Positions 1 through 10,678 of a stretch of 40,420 nucleotides of DNA are shown here, one piece after another (position 1 is the stretch's first letter; the number at the start of each line of letters is the position of its first letter). The notes beneath the pieces were generated by a model. The model saw only the letters and a list, made by a program, of their open reading frames with translations, searched no databases and had not been told where the DNA came from. Source of the stretch: Chromera velia. Lineage: Eukaryota; Sar; Chromeraceae. The stretch is from positions 37,882 through 78,301 of the forward strand of contig JAHBMJ010004793.1 in the NCBI GenBank assembly GCA_018398765.1, in the 5' to 3' direction. A program made the position numbers and the translations under genes.

Positions 1-216
<216 letters not shown>

Positions 217-218
<2 letters not shown>

Positions 219-666
219 CTATCTCTTCCATTTATGTTTGCCTGTTTGCCAGTGTCGAGCAGTAGAGGTTTGCCTTTAGTTGCCTTTCAATTACTCGTAC
301 ATGTCTGGATGCTACTGGCTGCATGTCTATCTCCCTGCATGCAGAAATAGAGACGTCTTCCCAGGGAGCTGCATATCAAAGAATGGGCCAAATGACAAAC
401 AACATCGAAGCTGCGACTCGCTTTCATGCATCGACCTACTAGGCATCGACGCAAAAACCTCCTTCCTGCTTTCCGACGAGGTATGCAAATGGCCCCCGTT
501 TTCCCCTGTCCCGTTATTACGTGACACTCATCCCTTGGCTCTAAGCTAGGCTCTAAGTCTCTCAGAGTCAGACCGATAAAAAAATCAGATAAAAATTTGG
601 ATAAAATCTAATAGAAACTGTAAAAACGCATGCATACTGTTACAAATATTTCTATTCATTTCTTAT
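217..666. other. Spacer, no supported gene
   Basis: Ordinary mixed sequence with short open frames on both strands. None shows a domain, a composition shift or a splice context that would support a gene. Confidence 0.5.
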
Positions 667-904
667 CGATTGATTGATTGATTGGTTGATTGATTGATTG
701 ATTGATTGATTAATTGAGACAATCGGACAAACTAGCCCGAGGCTAGATCTGCCCCTTAGTTATGGGGACATGGCATGCATAACAAAACTCTCAATCATCA
801 TTGATTACTAGATTGATTGAGTGATTGAGTGATTAATTGATTGATCTGATTGATTGATTGATTGATTGATTGATTGCATGATTGATTGATTGATTGATTG
901 ATGA

Positions 905-937
<33 letters not shown>

Positions 938-1135
938 GCAATTGAGACAATCGGACAAACTAGCCCGAAGCTAGATCTGCCCCTTACATATGGGGACGTG
1001 GCATGCATAACAAAACTCTCAATCATCATTGATTGCTAGATTGATTGAATAATTGATTGATTGATTGATTGATTGTATGATTAATTGATTGATTGATGAA
1101 TTGATTGATTGATTGATTAATTGATTGGTTTCATG
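667..1135. repeat. (GATT)n block with two copies of a 108-bp unit
   Basis: A tetranucleotide GATT/TTGA array surrounds two near-identical 108-bp non-repetitive units at 713-820 and 941-1048. They differ at only a few positions and start 228 bp apart. Both units begin with ATTGAGACAATCGGACAAAC and contain TCTGCCCCTTA and GGCATGCATAAC. The array is a higher-order tandem repeat: unique unit plus GATT filler, repeated twice. Confidence 0.9.
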
Positions 1136-1841
1136 CTAGTTTTCCCTGGTATTTTAAAAATATACGTGTATAGCAACTTTGTTATTAGCATCGTAGAATC
1201 GGCTTAGAAAATCGGGGTAAACTGATTAATTGATTGATTTGTTCCAGTTTAGGGTCTCCTGACTCTCCTCGTTATATCTTTCTCTAGATGATAGAGCTTG
1301 ATGGTATGGAAAAGGAACGTTAGGGCCGCTTACTACAAAAGCAATACCTATGATTCTGAGGCCTACAAAAACAAAAAAATCACCTATATGATCGGTGTCG
1401 ATAAGTGTGAGAGACGGCTTTTCTCGACTATTTGAGGGCCTGCGGGGGACTAGAAAAAATGTTACTCGAATATTTTTAACTGAAGCTAGTGTTTAACGAC
1501 GTTTCTATGAAATCTACTGATAGACGTACACACAGCTAAATCCTCTGAGGGGTTCAACCGCCGCAATTAAGTTGAACCGCGAGATATAGTGAATCATTAG
1601 TGATCGATAGTGATTTAGTTGGTTCCTTAGTAAAGCATTGTCACAATTAGTGTACATATTGTATGAGACCTCTTAATCATTTTCATGAAGACATTAAAAC
1701 CATTTTTTTACACCCTTGTTTGCACAAGGTCATGCTTCTAGTCGACCATGCTCAGGAGGCTTCCGAGTCTATTCCTGCTTGCACTGGCATGACTAGGACA
1801 GGAAAGAGTCTGAAAGACCCTATCTCACGTTCCACCTAGCG
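1136..1841. other. AT-rich spacer downstream of the LRR gene
   Basis: About 700 bp with frequent stops in all frames. Because the LRR gene runs on the minus strand and stops at 1842, this stretch would contain its 3' UTR and polyadenylation region. No other structure was recognised. Confidence 0.45.
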
Positions 1842-4413
1842 TTACAACATTGGGGACTCAAGTCGTGGGAGTTTCCCTTCTTTCCGTGCTTTTTGGAAGA
1901 GGAACCTTGACTCGGAGACATGCACAGCCAGAGGGTTTCCCTCCAGGAACAACCAGTGCAGCCGAGGCAGGGAGGAGGGAAGTAGAGCCTCGAGGAATGT
2001 GGTCAGACCCTCTATGCCAATATTATTCCGTCGCAACCCCAGATGCAACAGAGAAGGCAGACTGGTGTGATGAAAAATTTCCGACAGACTAACGATTCCT
2101 GAGTCCCCAACTCCAGCGTTATCAAAATCCAGACTTCGGATGTTCGGACAATGATCCTTCTGCAATACGCGTGCGAACAGGCTGATGCTCTCTCCGGCGC
2201 GTGTCTCATATACGAGTAGAGACTCCAGAAATGGAAGTCTCCCGCCTCCCTTGATGGAAACAGGAGTCTCTGAGTGAGGCGGCAAAAACGAACAACTGGA
2301 GGGGGAAAGAGAGGCGAAGAATGCTTCCGCCCCATTCCTCCCAAAGTCATTCTGAGACAGATCCAAAACTCGCAGTCCCCCCAAATGCCCCCCCTCCACT
2401 GCCAGAGCAACGGACAGCATTCCTTCGTCCGATACCCCCGATCTGTTCAAGTACAACAACTTTAAATTCGACAGCTTTCCTGAGACCAAACACGTCCCCA
2501 AAGACTTCACTCCCTCACCTGCCCTCGTCTCTGCAACGTTGAAGGACTCAAGCAGATCAACTCCCGTCTCCGACTCACACACAGCCTTCATCAACGACTC
2601 CATTCCCTCCCTCCCAAAGTGGTTTTTCGAAAGATTTAATTTCCGAAGATTCGGGAAACACCCTGCCCTCACCCCCTCTGCCAACACCGCAACCCTACTG
2701 TCTCCTTCCACTGTCAACTGACTGCTCATATCCAAATCAGACAGGTACAGAAAAGGAGACGGGGCATATCGGAGACCCTCCAGAACAGGCAGAGCCTCGA
2801 GCCCTTCCGCAAACCCGACAACCGACAGCTTACGGAGAGACCTAGACAACCGGCCGCTTCGTAAAGCATCACCCATCATTCTCAAAACTGTACTCTCGAC
2901 TTCTACGCCATCCCGCCTATCGCGTCTCAAAGAAAGATCAAGGAGGCTAAAGGAGGGACACTGTACACGCATACTTGCTGCGTTAGTTCCACTGGACCCT
3001 TTCCTAAAATCACCAACGACAGATTTGAGAAACGCCCAAGCTGCTCCACCACCCAGAGACAAGGTCAGGCTGCGAATGAACGAAAGCTCAGAGGACCCTA
3101 GTACAGAGGCATCTTCCGAGCTAAGCCCCAGAATCAAGGAGAGATCCACGCACTCGAGGGGTGGACGTGTGGCTGAAATCAAGGCACTCACCAAGGCACC
3201 CCCCCCGTCGCGTCCGATTGCCGCTCCCTTCAGATTCACGCTTTTCAGAGAGGGGACAAAATCACGCTGCAACGCTGCAGCAATGGCCTGTGCAGCCTGG
3301 TCTTGGACACCGCAACTTTCGAGGTCGAGGTTTTCGAGTGCTTTAAACTTACCTTCCCTCATCACGTTTACAAGATTCTGAAACCCCCCCGGACGCACCC
3401 CACACCCTGCCAAACGAAGGGAACGAAGACACGGCAGTGCACCGACACGCACGGCATCACACAGAGATTTCATTCCGGATTCCCCTATTTCATTCACTGC
3501 CAGACTCAGACTTTCCAGACGAATTGGACGCCCCCCCGCACTGCAGAACACAAAGGCCGAGCAAATATGACCCAGACCCTCCCCATCCAGACCCGTGAAA
3601 TCCAAGTTCAGCCTCACCAGACCAGCTAAGAACCCAGACCCACCCCTTCCGCCCTCTCGGAAGCATTTGGCCAGAGCGGCAGCCCCCTCCTCCTCAAGTT
3701 TGTTGGCTGATCAAGCATCACAGGATGGAAGAGCAAAGAGGCGCCACATGTGAGTGACGAGAACGAGCAGAATATACATACAGGATACAGACAATCAAAA
3801 CCGCTCCCTCGTTCTGCATGTCTTCGGAAGGGCAGCAATGAAGAGAAAGGAAAGCTTCAAACCTTCGAGGGAGAGTTTCATTCCACTTTTCCCGTTCAGT
3901 TTCAACGCACAAACGCCATCCTTAGAGAACATCGCAGATTCAGCAAGTGAAGAAAAAGGAAAAACAAACCCATTTAACGAGAAGGAACGTGTTGCTTCTA
4001 CAATTAAACAAATGAATAAGCAGACTCACCTCTGAAGCTGAGCTCCTCCAGAGAAGAAGGCAAGAACGGAAAAAGACTGGCACCCTGCGGACCCTCAACG
4101 CAACCAGCTGCATGCACGCGCATCAAAAAAAGGCGCATTCAAGAAGACTTGATCACTATCGAGAGTTCAGTCTCGAAGATGTCGTATTTTCTGTTGCACA
4201 GTCCTCTTCCGTCGACACAAACAACTGGCGAGACACCGACCCGCTCTGTTTCCTTCCGTGTCGTCGTGTTGAAAGAAGTTAATTGCCATGCATGATCAAC
4301 GACCAAGCGTGTGTGAAAGAGGAGAGAAAACAACTTTTTGTGAAATCCGTTGTGTCCGTGGAAGAAACAAAAGTCTCTCCTCGACAGGCCATCTTTGTCT
4401 CACTTCAGTGCCT

Positions 4414-4482
<69 letters not shown>

Positions 4483-5241
4483 CTCAGCGATGCACAACAG
4501 ACCCGCGAAGGACAAGCTCTTCAGAGAGGGCCCAGACGTCTCCTCGTCGGAATCGGGGATCGAGTATGGGTCTGTCTGCGCTGCCGTCTCCAGGAAGTGG
4601 CAGAGACGGGGAAATGCCGGGCCAGTCGAACTTGAGGGGCCTGCAGAGACAAGCAGACAAGCAGACAGGGAGGGGGCGAGAGGCCTGGAGAGAGAGGTGG
4701 AGTGTCTCTGCATGCAGACACACACGGTGAAGAAAAAGAGAGAACAAAATGCAAAAGCACAAAGTAATCTATCGAGTCTATCACAGAGAGAGAGAGAGTA
4801 TCCACATCACCCCCACTAGCCCGCCCCATTTACCGATTTTCAACTCCCCCGTGGTCCTCGGGAGTGAATCCAGCAGAAGAAAAATCTTTCCGGATGAGAG
4901 AGTGCATTCTGCAAAGAACAAATCAAACAGAAGAAAACAGTGGACTGCAAATCACGTAACCCTTCGAGAAGATCAACAGCAATGCTAAGCCATGGTTCGG
5001 AAGATTAGGTGGTGCTTCACCCCGCCTGTCCGGTCTCTGTACCCATGCACGCCGAAAGCAATTAAGTCAGCTGAGTCTCGCTGATGCATTCTTTCGTGCG
5101 CAGACACAAAGCCAGAGACAGAGACAGACACACAAACAAAACGAAACAGAGACCGACCCGAAACGTCCAAACTTTTGAGTCTCAGGAGCGTTTTGTCCTG
5201 CACACACACACGCACAGATACACACATACACACACACCCCT

Positions 5242-5331
<90 letters not shown>

Positions 5332-5719
5332 ACGTCCAAAAGAGACATAACAAACGCACAAACAGACACGCACCCGGAAAGAATTTGCACCCACGGAAAG
5401 AGAGAAGAAGCACTTGATCAAGCAGGGGGAAGGACAGGAGATCGAGAGGGGAGGGCAGCTTCTCACAAATGTTTTTTTTTGGCAACGAAAGAGATTCAGA
5501 CAGAAATCAAGAGAGAGGGGGGAAGAAACATGGACGGAAAAGGAGAAAACAAAGGGAAGGGTCGAATGAAAAAGAAACAAAGAAAGCACACGAGACAGAC
5601 AGGAACATGGCAGTCCTTCCCCCTCCCACTTCCTCCCTCACCTTCTTGACCAAGTGAAGAACCAGCCAGGCGATGCCAAGGGAGTCTCTGCTCTTCCCAC
5701 GGAGCCCCTCCGAGATCTC
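1842..5719 (-). CDS. Leucine-rich-repeat protein (ribonuclease-inhibitor type), multi-exon
   Basis: Inferred minus-strand exons in coding order: 5719-5642 (26 codons, with the motif SLGIAWLVLHLVKK), 4908-4834, 4640-4503, 4107-4030 and 3706-1842. The last four chain perfectly in phase 1 and total 717 codons plus stop. The link from the first exon (phase 0 at both ends) to 4908 is missing, so an exon may lie between them. The large last exon has repeats of the RI-like LRR pattern (LxxLxLxxNxIGxxGxxxL), for example LRKLNLSKNHFGREGMESL and LRVLDLSQNDFGRNGAEAF. No signal peptide or membrane segment is seen in the LRR part. The join at 4030/3706 restores an LRR reading SLEELSFRANKLEEEGAAAL. An internal GTG at 3617 is not the start, because the frame continues upstream to the acceptor. 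RI-type LRR domains bind proteins; the partner is unknown. A paralogue lies at 32929-36221. Confidence 0.7.
4415..4481. repeat. Compound (CT)n(GT)n microsatellite
   Basis: CT repeats at 4415-4448 pass directly into GT repeats at 4449-4481. The block lies in the intron of the minus-strand LRR gene between exons 4640-4503 and 4107-4030. Confidence 0.97.
5201..5330. repeat. Compound (CA)n(GA)n microsatellite
   Basis: A CA-rich stretch from 5201 becomes pure (CA)n and then (GA)n from 5279 to 5330. On the minus strand this reads (CT)n then (GT)n, the same polarity as the block at 4415. It lies between the first and second recognised exons of the LRR gene. Confidence 0.97.
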
Positions 5720-6967
5720 CTGCTCGCTCGATTGAATGATTGATTGAGGGCGTGTTGTATCTTGATATATATGCCTGCGCGTGTGTCTGTGTGAGTGAGC
5801 GAGTCTAACAAGAGGAGCCTTCAACAAAAATGTATTGATAAAGACATGCCAAATATGCATTTCGGCAGAAGAGAGCGAGTCAGAAGAGGGAGCTTTGAGA
5901 AAGGGAGAGAGCAAAGCGGAAACTCTCACGGTCACAATGATATGTCACCAACGAATACAACTGGAACGACAACGACAGGGCAGGAAAACGAATCGAGCAG
6001 ATGAAGGGAGAGAGGTAGCATCACAGAGAAGACAACACTGAGAGTGCAAACGACCCGTATGAGCCTGTGAATTATCATTGGTATACATATATATGTATGC
6101 ATACCTTGGACGTCGGTCTCGCGTGTTCAAACAGAATTTGGAAAACGGCCTCTGCCGAGAAATCCGAAGGGGCAAGAGCCCCTTTATTCGTATCGTCATC
6201 TGCACGCATGAGGACAGGAGTCAAATGCTGATCGCAAACGTACGGATAGACGGAAGGGAGGACGACTGGGAGGGGCCAACAGAAAATGAAGGTCAGGCAA
6301 TCGAAGCAACACGACTCTTAATTTGATGCCCATCACCTCGGTCGTGCTCAACCGGGTAAGGCATCCATCTGACAGCAACTGCTGATTCAAAAGGACTTTG
6401 GAAATCGAGAGAGAACATGCCAGAGACCGACCCATTTGCGGCGGTATTGTCTTACACTCCTCTGTGTGTTCGGATTCGCTGAGCTGTTGTTCTACGATGC
6501 ACGAAAGATTGCAAGGGCATGTCACCAGTGTGAACAAGCGGGCGAAACTGCTTTTCGGCACAGACACGTGTATACGCCTTTACACTGCGGGCTTCAGGTC
6601 GTCGCTTCAGACTGTGCATATATACTGCAGGTTGTTGTAGCAGCCGGGTTTCACTGTGAAACTCGAAACGGCCCACAGGTCCATTTAATTGTAACTGTCT
6701 GCTCTATCAGAATCTGCATGCATGTCAGACAACATGCAGTGCATGTACGCATCGCCGGCCCTGCATTCTGGCGGGCGGCCGCGGCCGCGGCCCACGGCAG
6801 GCGGGCCGCGCCGCCGCGCAGGCTTTGCAATGCATGGACGTATACAAACTGCACCACACAATCGATCGTTGAGAATGATCGAGATGTGGCAAGACGTTTC
6901 TCTCCGCCCTCTGTGCTGCATCTTTCTCCCAAGTCTTTTTGAATTCCCCCCGAAGCTTCCCGTGGGC
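5720..6967. other. Intergenic region between divergent LRR and PPR genes
   Basis: This region separates a minus-strand gene from a plus-strand gene, so it should carry both promoters and any 5' exons. It contains short (GATT)-like, ATAT and TATA-rich stretches near 5765 and 6080 and a GC-rich NotI-like palindrome cluster near 6775-6800. The PPR frame is open from 6722, but residues before the Met at 6968 look non-conserved and low in complexity. No exon is recognised. Confidence 0.4.
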
Positions 6968-9334
6968 ATGTCATTAAAGAGTTTCCACTCCGACTTGCAC
7001 GGGATGGACCTGCGATTTGTCCTACTTTGCAGTCTCATCTTTTTTTCAGAGACCGTGCGGCTGGCGACATCAGTCTCTCTGTCAAGGCGTGCACCCATTT
7101 CTTCTTTTGTAGCTCCAAAAGTGTTTTTTGAACGAGCTCGACATATGGCGCCGCCAGAAGTATCTGCAAGGCTGCAACTGTCCTCCGTCGGTGGACATGG
7201 AGACGGCAGGTACTTCCAGCCGTCTCCTTTTGAAAAACGGAGGGAGGCCCCCATCGGCCCGGACGATTTAGACGGGGAGGCAGACTGGGGTCCCGCAAGA
7301 GAGGATTTGTCGTTCCTCTTGGGAGACAAAGAAGGGTCTCTCGCCGAAGAGTTGGGGTTGTCGGAGGACCGGCGCGATTTCTGGTTCAGAAAATGGGGGA
7401 TGGAGCGGCAGCCGAATGGAGGAGACGGAAACAGGGGGGGGCGCCTTGAGAAAACTCGCAGCCCCCACACACACCCTCCACAACGCCGATGGCCACCACC
7501 CACACGCCCTCGAAGCCCTCCCCCCCAAATTCCCTTCTCATCGAAACGGGGAGATGACACTGCGCCGCCGCCTCTCAGTAGGAGCTCTAGACAGAGAGAT
7601 GGCGGCGGCACACGGATCCCGGCTCAAATGCCCCCCGGGGGCACAGAGAGGGAAGGGGAAAGAATGGCCCCCCGTTTCTGTAGCGACTGCGGTGAGCAAC
7701 TGGTGAGCAACGCAAAGTTTTGCTCTTTCTGTGGAAGCCCAGTGCGTCTGCCTGGCGATGTGCCTGAAAGGGGAAAGGGGGGGGGTTTTCAGTCACACGA
7801 CAAGGCTCTGAGGTCTTACATGTCCGGTATATCAAAAGCAGGCAGGAACAGAGACTGGAGGGGGGCGTTGAAGGTGTTTGAGGAGATGAAAAGCAAGGGC
7901 ATGGAGCCTGATCGGATCGCGTACAATTCTGTGATTAAAATTTTAGAGAAAGCCCCCGGGGGCAGTCATCCGAAGGAAGCGCTAGAGTTGTTTCAGGAGA
8001 TGAAGCGAAGGGGGGTGGAGCCTGATAAGGTCACTTTTGATTCACTGATTCGAACAATGAAGGACTCCCCCGGGGGCAGTCAGTGGAAGAAAGCGCTAGA
8101 GGTGTTTCACGAGATGAAGCAGCGGGGGGTGGAGCCAGACAAGATCACGTACAATTCGTTGATTAGTGTAATGGGGCAAGCTGCTTTGAGCAGTCAGTGG
8201 AAGAAGGCACTAGAGCTGTTGGATGAGATGAAGCAGCGGGGGGTGAATCCCGACAGGATCACGTACAATTCGTTGATGAGTGTGATGGAGAAAGCTGCTG
8301 GGGGCAGACAGTGGGAGAAGGCACTAGAGCTGTTTGATGAGATGAAGCAGCGGGGGTTAAATCCCGACAATTTCACGTACACATTCCTGATCTGTGTAAT
8401 GGGGAAAGCTGCCGGGGGCAGTCAGTGGGAGAAGGCGCTAGAACTGTTTGATGAGATGAAGCAGCGGGGGTTATATCCCGACAATTTCACGTACAGAGTA
8501 TTGATCGGTATGATGGGGAAAGCTGCCGGGGGCAGTCAGTGGGAGAGGGCACTAGAACTGTTTGATGAGATGAAGCAGCGGGGGGTGAAGCCCGACAGGA
8601 TCACGTACAATTCGTTGATAAGTGGAATGGAGAAAGCTGCTGGGGGCAGTCAGTGGGAGAAGGCGCTAGAGCTGTTTGATGAGATGAAGCAGCGGGGGGT
8701 GGAGCCAAATGAGGTCACTTACACTGCACTGATCAGTGTGATGGAGAAAGTTTCCGGGGGCAGTCAGTGGGAGAAGGCAGTGGAAGTGTTTGATGAGATG
8801 AAGCAGCGGGGGTTAGAGCATAATGAGAAAACGTACACTGCACTGATCAGAGTAATGGATAAAGCTGCCGGGGGCAGCGAGTGTCACAAAGTGTTGTTCC
8901 TGTTGCATGAGATGACGAAAAAGGGAGAGGCGCCTGGTGATATCTGGTACAGCTCGTTAGTCTCTGCAATCGGGAACGCCCCTGAGGGTGTTGAGTGGCA
9001 GAAGGCCAGAGAGCTGTTTCAGGATATGATGCGAAGGGCATTGGAGCGTGGTGAGATCACATACAACGGACTAATAAGTGCAGTGGAGAAAACCCCCGAA
9101 GGAAGTCAGCGGGAAAAAGCGCTAGAGTTGCTGGATGAGATGAAGCAGAGGGGGGTGGAGCCTGATGAGGCCACGTACAATACGTGGATTGGTCTATTGG
9201 TAAAAGCGCCCGGAGGTGGTCAGAGGGAGAAGGCGATGCAGCTGTTTGAGGAGATGAAGCAGAGGGGATTTGAAGCTAATGAGAGCACTCACAGCTTGTT
9301 GATCAGTGCAATGAAGCAAGGCTTTCGATTCTGA
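6968..9334 (+). CDS. Zinc-ribbon pentatricopeptide-repeat protein, probably plastid-targeted
   Basis: A single-exon frame of 788 residues from the Met at 6968. The frame is open to 6722, but the first hydrophobic signal follows the Met codons at 6968 and 7004 (MDLRFVLLCSLIFF), then a basic Ser/Arg leader. Signal plus basic leader is the plastid-targeting arrangement of complex-plastid algae. Residues 233-256 hold a CxxC...CxxC zinc ribbon (FCSDCGE... and FCSFCGS). From about residue 290 come 13 tandem PPR units of exactly 38 residues each (units 2-13 span 331-786), with the core ALELFDEMKQRGVEPD followed by ITYNSLI. PPR proteins bind RNA one base per repeat, usually in organelles, for processing, stability or editing. 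Units 4-9 are nearly identical in DNA, indicating recent expansion. No editing DYW domain or SMR domain follows. The family call is firm; the target and compartment are inferred. Confidence 0.9.
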   Translation: MSLKSFHSDLHGMDLRFVLLCSLIFFSETVRLATSVSLSRRAPISSFVAPKVFFERARHMAPPEVSARLQLSSVGGHGDGRYFQPSPFEKRREAPIGPDDLDGEADWGPAREDLSFLLGDKEGSLAEELGLSEDRRDFWFRKWGMERQPNGGDGNRGGRLEKTRSPHTHPPQRRWPPPTRPRSPPPQIPFSSKRGDDTAPPPLSRSSRQRDGGGTRIPAQMPPGGTEREGERMAPRFCSDCGEQLVSNAKFCSFCGSPVRLPGDVPERGKGGGFQSHDKALRSYMSGISKAGRNRDWRGALKVFEEMKSKGMEPDRIAYNSVIKILEKAPGGSHPKEALELFQEMKRRGVEPDKVTFDSLIRTMKDSPGGSQWKKALEVFHEMKQRGVEPDKITYNSLISVMGQAALSSQWKKALELLDEMKQRGVNPDRITYNSLMSVMEKAAGGRQWEKALELFDEMKQRGLNPDNFTYTFLICVMGKAAGGSQWEKALELFDEMKQRGLYPDNFTYRVLIGMMGKAAGGSQWERALELFDEMKQRGVKPDRITYNSLISGMEKAAGGSQWEKALELFDEMKQRGVEPNEVTYTALISVMEKVSGGSQWEKAVEVFDEMKQRGLEHNEKTYTALIRVMDKAAGGSECHKVLFLLHEMTKKGEAPGDIWYSSLVSAIGNAPEGVEWQKARELFQDMMRRALERGEITYNGLISAVEKTPEGSQREKALELLDEMKQRGVEPDEATYNTWIGLLVKAPGGGQREKAMQLFEEMKQRGFEANESTHSLLISAMKQGFRF
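7799..9331 (+). repeat. Coding tandem repeat, 114-bp units encoding PPR motifs
   Basis: Thirteen in-frame units of 114 bp lie inside the PPR gene. The phrase GGGGGCAGTCAGTGGGAGAA recurs at 114-bp spacing. Units between about 8190 and 8860 are almost identical, while the first two and last four are diverged, as expected for expansion by unequal exchange in the array centre. Confidence 0.92.
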
Positions 9335-10678
9335 TGAGCTTCAGGTAACCCCCACCACGCTTGAATTGAGTACTCACACAATCTGTGTCATCTTCACAAA
9401 CATTCAAACACCCAAGTCCACCTATAGGTGCCCCTTTTACGACTACGCTCGGGCCTGAATTACTGCCGCCCTAGCTTATGCTATCACCTAGAATAACCTA
9501 GAATTTTGAATGTGGGCTCCTGCTTTCTTTTAAAAGTTTTCCCCTAGGTTTTTCTAATTAAGTTTTTAATAGCTTACAGCTGAACTGTTCGCTGCTCTAG
9601 TCGCTGCTTTGATGAATTGCATCTTTCTCAATGCATGACTTATAATTTTTATCCGATTCAAGTACTAGTACGAGTTCCAGCCCAGCTGTTTTTAACGTTT
9701 GATTCTTGCAAAGATTGTTGTTAGTCTTAGCCTCTGAAGTAGTCAATCTGAGTCAAAGCTGGTTAACTGCGTGGCATGATCGATATGCAAGAAGAAGCCT
9801 AGGATATGCAACATTTCTTTATTTGAATGGGACCGTTCAATGGGTATCAATCTGACCTAAATTGAGAAAAATATTTAAAAATGCTTAACTAATTCATTGA
9901 TTGATTAATTTTACGCTAAGCCTTCCCGCTATCTTGAAGTGTTACCTAGTGTTACCAGAGCTGACAGGGTACTGTATTTTAGAGGTGACTTCTATGTGAC
10001 TTCCTGATACATTGGTAAAGGTATATATTAGTATATATACAACTTTATGTCTAGCTAGCTTAGTCTGGCTCTATATACATCAATTACTTCCCAAAATACC
10101 ACTTTTCAATGACTTTTACCCACTATTACCCACCTCTTTTTTTTAAGACGCAAACGATCATAACTTTCGATCCTATTTGACATAAATATGGGATGCTCAG
10201 ACCAACTATATGTCAGACTCTAGCTTTCCGCGCCTGCATGGCCTTTCCATACATGAATGGCACAAAACCTGACGCGCGTACGCAGAACAGTCACGCGCCA
10301 AACGCGCGAAGCCAGGAAAATGTATTGATTGTTTTTTTTCTCGAAAAAAAAAATTAATGGTACTACAGGAGATCCGGGTTCATTAAGCACGGAACTTGTC
10401 ATATTGCATAGTAAATTGAGGGAAGTTCAATTCAATACATGCTCAGCAGCTCTTCAAAGGCTTCCACTTCGCAGCGCGTGTTTAAAGAAAAGAGAATTCC
10501 AGAGAAGCATAGCAGCAACGTTGGCTCAGATGTTCAACCGTGTCTCCTGAGTCAGCTAGACCAAGCAACACTAGGCAACATTAGAAGCAACACTTGTGCG
10601 TCCTTCCTGCAACACTCCTCTCTCTTCCTTTCTTGTTGGTTCGTCGTCGGATCACACGAGCACTGCTCAATCTGAAAG
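9335..10678. other. AT-rich intergenic region
   Basis: About 1.3 kb with dense stops on both strands. The central part (about 9480-10200) is clearly more AT-rich than the flanking genes and contains GATTGATTAATT-like and TATATATAC motifs. No terminal repeats or coding exon were found. It would hold the PPR 3' UTR and the promoter of the next plus-strand gene. Confidence 0.45.

Noticed and set aside
667-1135. CRISPR-like array
   Set aside because: The repeats are simple GATT units with only two copies of a long unit. There are no regular spacers, and the genome is eukaryotic.
1842-3617. Single-exon LRR gene starting with GTG at 3617
   Set aside because: The frame is open and LRR-like upstream to an acceptor at 3706, and the next exon completes the LRR motif.
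4283-4819. Open frames of 100-180 codons through the CT/GT repeat
   Set aside because: They consist largely of Ser-Leu and Cys-Val repeat translation. The opposite strand holds two phase-matched LRR exons.
6336-6410. tRNA-like sequence (GTGCTCAACCGGGTAAGGCATC resembles a D-arm and A box)
   Set aside because: A four-pair D-stem can be drawn, but there is no matching anticodon stem, no B box and no acceptor stem.
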